A model generated the notes under the pieces. That model searched no databases. It was not told the origin of the DNA and saw only the letters and a list, made by a program, of their open reading frames with translations. Positions 5,816 to 9,684 of a DNA stretch of 9,684 nt are shown here, piece after piece. The stretch spans positions 1 to 9,684 of the forward strand of contig JAKSUE010000033.1 in assembly GCA_024409165.1 (NCBI GenBank), read 5' to 3'. Each line of letters begins with the position of its first letter. Positions within the stretch are counted from its first letter, which is position 1. The stretch comes from an archaeon (GTDB lineage Archaea; Methanobacteriota; Methanobacteria; Methanobacteriales; Methanobacteriaceae). The translations under genes and the position numbers were made by a program.

Positions 5816-6581
5816 GGAATAATCCTCCTAATTTTTCAACTGCGGACTTAGTGAAAATAGTTAATCTACCAGCATGGGTACCAGGTGCTAATAATTCAGC
5901 ATTTAAGTTGTCTGCAACAACAATATCGACACCAGCGTGGTTTCTTGCGCCTAAGCTAATACCTTTATCTTCACCGACAACAACTAAAGGTCCTTTACCT
6001 TGCTTGTATTTACGTCCTCTTGTTTTTCCTCTACCTGCTCTTATATGTTTACTGTTTTTAGCTTTAATGACATCATCGTAAACTCCTAATTTTTCAAAGA
6101 TTTCACGAGTTTCACTAGCAGTTTTAACAGCTTCTATATCATCTTCAACAATAATAGGTAATTGTTCAGCGCTAACAACATGACCTCTAGCAGCAACTAA
6201 TTCAGGATTAGTGGTAGCTGCAATAGCAGATCTGATTGCAAATCTTCTTTCTTTGTTGTTAACTTTTTCATGATGATTTTTCTCAGCTCTTACAGGGTGT
6301 GCTTTTCTTCCACCAATAGCTTGTGGAATGAAACCAGCTTTAGAACTACCTTTTATTCTAGGTACTTTAGCTACACCTCTACCGGAACCCCAAGATTCTG
6401 CAGAAGTTCTTTTACCTGCCATTGGGTCATTACCCCATGGTTGAATTCTTGCAGATTGAGCAGAGAGAACTGCTCTTTTAATAAGGTCAGGTCTATATTC
6501 TTCATTAAAAATAGCAGGAAGTTCGATTTCTTCTTTTACTTCCCCTTCAATTGAATAAACATTAACTTTCATACTAACCAC
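5811..6581 (-). CDS. rpl4: 50S ribosomal protein L4 (uL4)
   Basis: L4 extends a long loop to the narrow part of the peptide exit tunnel. The product (256 residues from GTG) has the archaeal L4 pattern: VNVYSIEGEVKEEIELP, the tunnel loop MAGKRTSAESWGSGRGVAK at about 54-72 with PRIKGSSKAGFIPQAIGGRKAHP, then RRFAIRSAIAATTNPELVAARGH and RAGRGKTRGRKYKQGKGPL. Two starts compete. GTG 6581 is 7 bases from AAGGTG (6589-6594), a good SD spacing; ATG 6572 gives the family-typical MKVNVYS but is 16 bases from that SD. I keep GTG on spacing, with real doubt. The SD lies in the last codons of rpl3; the genes are 2 bases apart. Confidence 0.96.
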   Translation of the reverse strand: MVSMKVNVYSIEGEVKEEIELPAIFNEEYRPDLIKRAVLSAQSARIQPWGNDPMAGKRTSAESWGSGRGVAKVPRIKGSSKAGFIPQAIGGRKAHPVRAEKNHHEKVNNKERRFAIRSAIAATTNPELVAARGHVVSAEQLPIIVEDDIEAVKTASETREIFEKLGVYDDVIKAKNSKHIRAGRGKTRGRKYKQGKGPLVVVGEDKGISLGARNHAGVDIVVADNLNAELLAPGTHAGRLTIFTKSAVEKLGGLFQ

Positions 6582-6583
6582 TC

Positions 6584-7594
6584 TTATACACCTTGTTTAG
6601 AACTAGTACTAATGTAGTTTATTTGTGGTGCTACATCATCTGCTTTCTTAGGTCTAATAGCTTGTCTAAGGATGACTAATCTTTTAGTTGGACCTGGTAA
6701 GGAACCTTTTACTAATACGTAATCGTTTTTAACAACACCGTATTTAATGAATCCTCCATCAGGGTTAACTAATTCTACTTCAGATTCGTCTCCGATTTTT
6801 AAGATTCTTTTATTGAATTCAGTTCTTTTGTGGTAACCCATTTGACCAGCTTGTGCAACAGTCCACATAGTTCTGTTAGGGGTCCATGGACCAATAGAAC
6901 CTACGTGTCTACCTTTACCACTTCTGGTTGCTTTACCATATTGAATTCTAATATTCCATCTTTTAACTACACCTTGGAATCCTTTTCCTTTGGTAGTTGC
7001 AATAGCGTCTACATATTGACCTTCGTTAAAGATATCACTTGCTTTTACTTCGTTACCTAATAATTCAAGTGCTGCATTTAATTTTTCTTCGACAGATTTT
7101 CCACCGATAGCACATTCAAAAATTTCAGGTTTTTTCTTAGGTACACTAGCCATTTTAGGATTAGTATGTACTAAAACTTTGATTTCTTCAGTTTTTTCTA
7201 AAGCATCTTGTATTTTTGCAATAGCATTAGATTTATCGTAGTCTTTAGGAAGAGTAATTTTCCTAGAGAGTTCTTCATCTAAATTATCTGCAATAACTTC
7301 AGTAATAACTTTAAGTCCGTGAGCAGTTTTTTCGTATGATCTTATCCCCATTACTACAAGGGGTGGTACTTCCAAAACAGTGACTGGAGTGAATACTTCC
7401 ATTCCACTAGTAGGGGAGTTCTTATCATTATCCACTACAATAGCGTGAGTCATACCGACTTTATAACCAGCAAGACCCAAAAGTTTTGGTTCTTCATTAC
7501 TTGGCCAAGCTTTGATTCTAGGAGTTTCTTTAGCTACTCTTTTACGAGGGCTAAATGCTACAGAACCCTTTCTTGGTTGGTGATGTCTTACCAT
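6584..7594 (-). CDS. rpl3: 50S ribosomal protein L3 (uL3), first gene of the operon
   Basis: L3 is an early-assembly large-subunit protein that reaches towards the peptidyl transferase centre. The 336-residue product is the long archaeal/eukaryotic form. It shows RHHQPRKGSVAFSPRKRV at the N-terminus, GLAGYKVGMTHAIVVDN at about 40-56, then the hallmark block TKGKGFQGVVKRWNIR at about 201-216, GRHVGSIGPWTPNRTMWTV at about 228-246 and GQMGYHKRTEFNKRI. ATG 7594 has GGAGG (7601-7605) 6 bases upstream. It opens the ribosomal operon. The 717 bases before it hold an array of inverted repeats and TATA-like boxes rather than a gene, so its expression may depend on a structured leader. Confidence 0.98.
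   Translation of the reverse strand: MVRHHQPRKGSVAFSPRKRVAKETPRIKAWPSNEEPKLLGLAGYKVGMTHAIVVDNDKNSPTSGMEVFTPVTVLEVPPLVVMGIRSYEKTAHGLKVITEVIADNLDEELSRKITLPKDYDKSNAIAKIQDALEKTEEIKVLVHTNPKMASVPKKKPEIFECAIGGKSVEEKLNAALELLGNEVKASDIFNEGQYVDAIATTKGKGFQGVVKRWNIRIQYGKATRSGKGRHVGSIGPWTPNRTMWTVAQAGQMGYHKRTEFNKRILKIGDESEVELVNPDGGFIKYGVVKNDYVLVKGSLPGPTKRLVILRQAIRPKKADDVAPQINYISTSSKQGV
6589..6594 (-). promoter_or_regulatory. Shine-Dalgarno site that bears on the rpl4 start
   Basis: The minus strand reads AAGGTG inside the end of rpl3. It is 7 bases from GTG 6581 and 16 from ATG 6572. On spacing alone it favours the GTG, although homologues usually begin at the methionine of MKVNVYS. Confidence 0.5.
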
Positions 7595-7636
7595 TATTTT
7601 CCTCCGTTAATTTTTTTTCCGTAATTTAATTAGTTT

Positions 7637-7757
7637 AATCTATTAAATAGATTCATTATCTGTTTACAGATTTAATTTCTGTTTACAGATTCAATTATCT
7701 GTTTACAACAGATTTATCCCAAACGGGATTTAAATAGCTAATCTACAACAGTAGATT
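7637..7757 (-). repeat. Six-hairpin cluster just upstream of rpl3
   Basis: Six inverted repeats follow each other in 121 bases. Stems and loops on the plus strand: AATCTAT with loop TAA (7637-7653); ATCTG with loop TTTA (7658-7671); TCTG with loop TTTA (7678-7689); ATCTGTT with loop TAC (7697-7713); ATCCC with loop AAAC (7716-7729); AATCTAC with loop AACA (7740-7757). The second to fourth share the word CTGTTTAC and look like diverged copies. The last ends about 43 bases before the rpl3 start codon, so on an mRNA they would stand directly upstream of the ribosome binding site. Confidence 0.65.
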
Positions 7758-7792
7758 TAGTTTAATCTGGCATACTGTTTATAATACATTCA

Positions 7793-7851
7793 ATACATGT
7801 AATCAACAGCAAAGCTTATAGATACATGTATTCAAACAGCATCCAAGCTAA
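7793..7851. repeat. Diverged direct repeat, two units of about 26-30 bases
   Basis: Unit 1 (7793-7818) and unit 2 (7822-7851) share ATACATGTA, then a TC, then AACAGC, then AAGCT, in the same order with small insertions in unit 2. ATACATGTAT in unit 2 is also a perfect palindrome. This is the main repeat in the part of the spacer with few hairpins. Confidence 0.55.
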
Positions 7852-7915
7852 ATAAGCTAGATAAACATGAAAAACAAGTCAATAACATACATAATTTATT
7901 TAAGATATGAATAAG

Positions 7916-7980
7916 TGTAAATGTAAAATTTACATACTCCTGTCTAGTAGACAGATACTTAAATAAAGCTAATCTATAGC
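7916..7980 (-). repeat. Three adjacent inverted repeats
   Basis: TGTAAAT pairs with ATTTACA around GTAAA (7916-7934); the inner 15 bases (7921-7935) are also a nearly perfect palindrome. CTGTCTA pairs with TAGACAG around a single G (7940-7954) and contains the word TGTCTA found in the loops further upstream. GCTA pairs with TAGC around ATCTA (7968-7980), with outer ATAAA and TTTAT arms extending the stem past one bulged base. Confidence 0.55.
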
Positions 7981-8028
7981 ATTTATAAGTTAATACTTGT
8001 TAAAATTTACTTTTCAAGGATTCATCTC

Positions 8029-8153
8029 ATGAGAGTGTCTAATTCCCAATCAATATATTTCCGCCCATAATGAGAGTGTCTAATTCTCATAAGGAAATAA
8101 TTCTTAAGAGTGTCTAATTCTTAATTTTATCTTTGTAATGTCTAGTTACAAAG
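8029..8153 (-). repeat. Four hairpins with a shared loop (AUUAGACAC family) and different stems
   Basis: As minus-strand RNA, three hairpins carry the identical nine-base loop AUUAGACAC. Their stems are AUGAGA with UCUCAU (8070-8090), UUAAGA with UCUUAA (8104-8124), and UGGGA with UCUCA including one G.U pair (8029-8048). A fourth (8131-8153) has an eight-pair stem, CUUUGUAA with UUACAAAG, and the related loop CUAGACA. Stem changes are matched on both sides, while the loop stays fixed. That is the mark of selection on a stem-loop rather than of simple sequence repeats. The loop is probably the recognised part. Confidence 0.7.
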
Positions 8154-8163
8154 TATCCTCGAA

Positions 8164-8188
8164 GCCATTAGTTAACAGTAACTAAGGC
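8164..8188 (-). repeat. Hairpin with a ten-pair stem and one bulge
   Basis: TTAGTTA (8168-8174) pairs with TAACTAA (8179-8185) around ACAG, and GCC (8164-8166) pairs with GGC (8186-8188) after a bulged A at 8167. It is among the more stable stems of the array and lies between the shared-loop family and the tandem TATA-like repeat. Confidence 0.6.
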
Positions 8189-8203
8189 CAATTTAATCTC
8201 TAT

Positions 8204-8229
8204 ATGTATTTATAAAATGTATTTATAAA
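8204..8229 (-). promoter_or_regulatory. Tandem 13-base repeat forming two TATA-like boxes, candidate rpl3 operon promoter
   Basis: ATGTATTTATAAA occurs twice head to tail (8204-8216 and 8217-8229). On the minus strand each copy reads TTTATAAATACAT, close to the archaeal TATA box of methanogens. If used, transcription would start about 25 bases downstream, near 8180-8195, and rpl3 would have a leader of almost 600 bases that carries most of the hairpin array. Other TATA-like words (for example near 7982-7990) cannot be excluded. Confidence 0.4.
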
Positions 8230-8233
8230 AATT

Positions 8234-8284
8234 TACGTAAAATAACGCTACGTAGAAACGTTCATATAATTTAACGCTATATGA
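8234..8284 (-). repeat. Two hairpins with related nine-base loops (GCGUUA family)
   Basis: As minus-strand RNA, the first is UCAUAUA with UAUAUGA around GCGUUAAAU (8284-8262), the second UACGUA with UACGUA around GCGUUAUUU (8254-8234). Stems are unrelated, loops share GCGUUA and length. Each loop can also pair with bases just before its own stem: ACGC (8290-8287) with GCGU in the first, and AACG (8262-8259) with CGUU in the second, so a pseudoknot is possible. Confidence 0.6.
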
Positions 8285-8290
8285 GGGCGT

Positions 8291-8312
8291 AACTAATAAT
8301 GAACTATTAGTT
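8291..8312 (-). repeat. Hairpin touching the stop codon of the methyltransferase gene
   Basis: AACTAATA (8291-8298) pairs with TATTAGTT (8305-8312) around ATGAAC; the stem extends by GTA/TAC with one bulge, into the TAA stop codon (8312-8314). No clear T-tract follows on the minus strand, so it does not fit a standard terminator. It marks the right edge of the hairpin array. Confidence 0.6.
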
Positions 8313-9124
8313 TACATGATATTGAAAATAGCTAAAGTAGAAAACACAGCTTCTTCAGTTCTTACAGTTTCTGTTCCTTGATTTGGAATTGTATTAAGAC
8401 TAATAGTATCCCACATGGAACTTTCTACATTTTCATTAATTGAAGAGTAAGGGCCTCCAAAAATAATAGCAACATGTTTTGAGCTGTTTACTTTATCTTT
8501 CAAATCATCAAAAACAGAATCGATTGTATCTGCATATCTTGTTGTTTCTATAACAAGATCGGGATTAGTTAATTTTAAACTATTTCTAAGACCTTTATTG
8601 GTAGAAACAGTTTTATATCCCCAGTAAATGTCATCTGGTTCATCAGGTGTGACTATTACTTCTTTAGCAAACTTAGTAATTTTAAAACTAAATATTTTAT
8701 TTACACTAAGTTGCTCTTTACAAAATGCAAGTTTGTCCATACCAATATCTACAAAAGTACCTTTCTTATTCCTTTTAACAGTATATCCTTGTCTAAAATC
8801 ACCTAATTTAGGTTGAGAAGTCGGATGATGAGGAGCTCTTAAAGGAGGTAATATACCAACATGTCTTAATTCAGATTTAATTGGAATTGCCTTTTTTCTA
8901 AGATATTGAGGAGTATTCATATAATTTAATACTTCAGCAATAAAATCTCCATCATTAGTCTGTTTTTCATCAGGAATTGAAAGATCTTTATAAACAACAA
9001 CTTGATTCACTTCAAACACAGCTAAAGCTCTACCAATTAAACCGACTTTAGAAGTCTTTAATTTTAAATCTTTAGTTTCAGCAAGAAATGAATTTGGTAT
9101 AAATAATGATACTTGATTTTGCAT
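8312..9124 (-). CDS. SPOUT-superfamily RNA methyltransferase, MTH1 / SPOUT1 (C9orf114) family
   Basis: The 270-residue product looks like a knotted (SPOUT) S-adenosylmethionine-dependent RNA methyltransferase of the family typified by M. thermautotrophicus MTH1, whose structure shows the deep trefoil knot. Visible signatures are SLFIPNSFLAETKDLKLKT at the N-terminus, an inserted RNA-binding-like segment at about residues 95-160 (with RQGYTVKRNKKGTFVDIG), and the cofactor-binding knot region: AIIFGGPY at about 219-226 and NTIPNQGTETVRTEEAV at about 244-260. Length and motif order agree with the family. ATG 9124 has AAAGGT (9130-9135) as a modest SD, 5 bases upstream. Many archaea place this gene next to rpl3. 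The RNA target here is not shown by the sequence; an rRNA target is a guess from context. Confidence 0.9.
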   Translation of the reverse strand: MQNQVSLFIPNSFLAETKDLKLKTSKVGLIGRALAVFEVNQVVVYKDLSIPDEKQTNDGDFIAEVLNYMNTPQYLRKKAIPIKSELRHVGILPPLRAPHHPTSQPKLGDFRQGYTVKRNKKGTFVDIGMDKLAFCKEQLSVNKIFSFKITKFAKEVIVTPDEPDDIYWGYKTVSTNKGLRNSLKLTNPDLVIETTRYADTIDSVFDDLKDKVNSSKHVAIIFGGPYSSINENVESSMWDTISLNTIPNQGTETVRTEEAVFSTLAIFNIM

Positions 9125-9210
9125 AGTTTACCTTTCAATTTTTTTAATCTATACACTATGGGTCAAGTAATTAAAATTAGTAATATTTTCTGTAATACCA
9201 TTAATTCATG

Positions 9211-9221
9211 TATATTATATA
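9211..9221 (-). promoter_or_regulatory. TATA-like box, candidate promoter of the methyltransferase gene
   Basis: The minus strand reads TATATAATATA. A start about 25 bases downstream (about 9187-9193) would give a leader of roughly 65 bases before ATG 9124. The local DNA is AT-rich, so the call rests only on position and fit. Confidence 0.35.
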
Positions 9222-9498
9222 GCATCTCAATATAGTTAGACATATATCATAAATATACACTAATTACAAAACATGTAAAAAATATAAAAAATAATTAAAT
9301 ACATTTTAATAGAGCAAATTAACTAAAAAAGCCATAAAGTAGCCTATTTAGAAAAAATACTACTGATAAATCGCAAATACCTATTAAGACGATTAAGACA
9401 TCTGCAAATTAAACAATATTAAAAATAAAAAATTTAAAAATTCTTTATAAATAACATAACATAGACATATAGATTACTATTATATTATTTTTTCTTAG

Positions 9499-9506
9499 TA
9501 TATAAA
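9499..9506 (-). promoter_or_regulatory. TATA-like box far upstream of the methyltransferase gene
   Basis: The minus strand reads TTTATATA, an exact match to the methanogen box A consensus as I know it. The predicted start (about 9475) is 350 bases from the next gene. It would imply either a long leader or a small non-coding RNA in 9130-9475. The reverse strand (TATATAAA) is also TATA-like, so the direction is not certain. Confidence 0.25.
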
Positions 9507-9525
9507 TGTTTTGATAAAATTCCTT

Positions 9526-9575
9526 AAAAAAGATAAAAAAAGACCATTATCACCATTGAAATCAAATTCCAATAG
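9526..9575 (-). terminator. Candidate terminator for a minus-strand gene at the right edge
   Basis: In minus-strand RNA, CUAUUGGAAU (9575-9566) pairs with AUUUCAAUGG (9562-9553) around UUG, with two wobble pairs. Eleven bases later come UUUUUUU (9541-9535) and UUUUUU (9531-9526). Archaeal termination depends mainly on such U-tracts. This implies a transcription unit ending here, coming from beyond 9684. Confidence 0.45.
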
Positions 9576-9583
9576 CATTTTTC

Positions 9584-9684
9584 TCATAAAATCCATATTT
9601 TTATGATAATCTTATGATAATTTAGGATAATAAACACATTTAAACATATAAGAGTTGCAAAGAAAAATATGCTTCTCCATCTAA
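9584..9684 (-). CDS. Possible C-terminal end of a gene cut by the right edge
   Basis: On the minus strand an open frame enters at the window edge and stops at TGA 9584-9586. Its 32 visible residues include the hydrophobic run SIFFFATLICLNVFIIL, which could be a membrane segment, and end NYHKIIIKIWIL. It stops just before the candidate terminator. Another frame entering at the edge (ending LDGEAYFSLQLLYV, then TAA) is equally short. In DNA so rich in A/T, short hydrophobic frames arise by chance, so I cannot decide between them or name a function. Confidence 0.2.
   Translation of the reverse strand, partial: RWRSIFFFATLICLNVFIILNYHKIIIKIWIL
9601..9622. repeat. Short tandem repeat, two units of 11 bases
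   Basis: TTATGATAATC is followed directly by TTATGATAATT, and GGATAAT follows a few bases later as a partial third copy. It overlaps the possible gene end at the right edge. No function is apparent. Confidence 0.4.

Larger units (their letters stand above)
7595..8311. other. Gene-free region before rpl3 packed with inverted repeats
   Basis: This 717-base stretch contains no convincing coding frame on either strand. By eye I find about seventeen short inverted repeats, mostly with stems of 5-8 pairs and loops of 3-9 bases: 7637-7653, 7658-7671, 7678-7689, 7697-7713, 7716-7729, 7740-7757, 7916-7934, 7940-7954, 7968-7980, 8029-8048, 8070-8090, 8104-8124, 8131-8153, 8164-8188, 8234-8254, 8262-8284 and 8291-8312. 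The middle (7758-7915) has diverged direct repeats instead. The spacer lies between two genes transcribed in the same direction, so it may be the rpl3 leader, the trailer of the methyltransferase gene, or both. Confidence 0.75.
9125..9684. other. AT-rich region without a confident gene
   Basis: About 560 bases of very AT-rich DNA. I see no convincing tRNA, rRNA or complete coding frame. The parts I can name are a TATA-like box before the methyltransferase gene, a second minus-strand TATA-like box at 9499-9506, a terminator-like hairpin with T-tracts at 9526-9575, a short tandem repeat at 9601-9622, and a possible gene end at the right edge. Confidence 0.7.

Noticed and set aside
7595..8311. 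Insertion sequence remnant or MITE
   Set aside because: I see no transposase fragment, no terminal inverted repeats bounding the block and no target-site duplication; the small inverted repeats are internal and separate.
7595..8311. Replication origin
   Set aside because: There is no cdc6/orc1 gene in the window and I see no G-rich origin recognition box motif. The hairpins alone do not support it.
7637..8312. CRISPR array
   Set aside because: The repeats are short, mostly non-identical hairpins of different stems, with no constant repeat of 24-37 bases, no regular unique spacers and no cas genes nearby.
9301..9375. tRNA-like or stable RNA fold with AGTAG and CTACT arms
   Set aside because: Only five base pairs with a very AT-rich interior; no T-loop, anticodon arm or CCA-type end can be drawn.

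Overview
The window is a stretch of an archaeal ribosomal-protein operon from an AT-rich euryarchaeon, most probably a member of the Methanobacteriales (Methanobrevibacter-like). The evidence is the archaeal gene order, the archaeal/eukaryotic-type proteins (S4e, aIF1/SUI1, RNase P component Rpp29/Rnp1), the strong protein similarity to what I remember of the Methanothermobacter thermautotrophicus MTH1 to MTH16 region, and the very AT-rich intergenic DNA. The genus is inference. Every confident gene lies on the minus strand, so transcription runs from high to low coordinates.

Layout in transcription order. The right end (9125-9684) is AT-rich, with no confident gene. It holds a terminator-like hairpin plus T-tracts, which suggests a minus-strand gene ending just inside or beyond the right edge, and two TATA-like boxes. 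Next is a complete SPOUT-superfamily RNA methyltransferase of the MTH1/SPOUT1 family (8312-9124). Then comes a 717-base gene-free region (7595-8311). From 7594 down to 1 lies a tight operon: rpl3, rpl4, rpl23, rpl2, rps19, rpl22, rps3, rpl29, aIF1 (SUI1), rnp1, rps17, rpl14, rpl24, rps4e and the 5' part of rpl5, which runs off the left edge. Most genes abut or lie within about 15 bases of each other, with Shine-Dalgarno (SD) sites of two kinds (GGAGG-type or GGTGA-type) inside or just after the preceding stop codon, so translational coupling is likely. Looser joints occur only at rpl4/rpl23, rps3/rpl29 and aIF1/rnp1, and the first two contain hairpins.

The genes serve one job: building the large subunit (L3, L4, L23, L2, L22, L29, L14, L24, L5) and the small subunit (S19, S3, S17, S4e), supporting start-codon selection (aIF1), maturing tRNA (RNase P protein) and modifying RNA (SPOUT methyltransferase).

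The most unusual part is the gene-free region in front of rpl3. It is packed with about seventeen short inverted repeats. Several form families in which the loop is conserved and the stem sequence changes on both sides so that pairing is kept. Three hairpins carry the loop AUUAGACAC (minus-strand RNA) with different stems, a fourth carries the related CUAGACA, and two more carry a 9-base loop beginning GCGUUA. One stem pairs only through a G.U wobble on the minus strand, which hints that the functional molecule is the RNA leading into the ribosomal operon. I know of no described element with this architecture. It is the best candidate here for a previously undescribed cis-acting RNA (or DNA) system.
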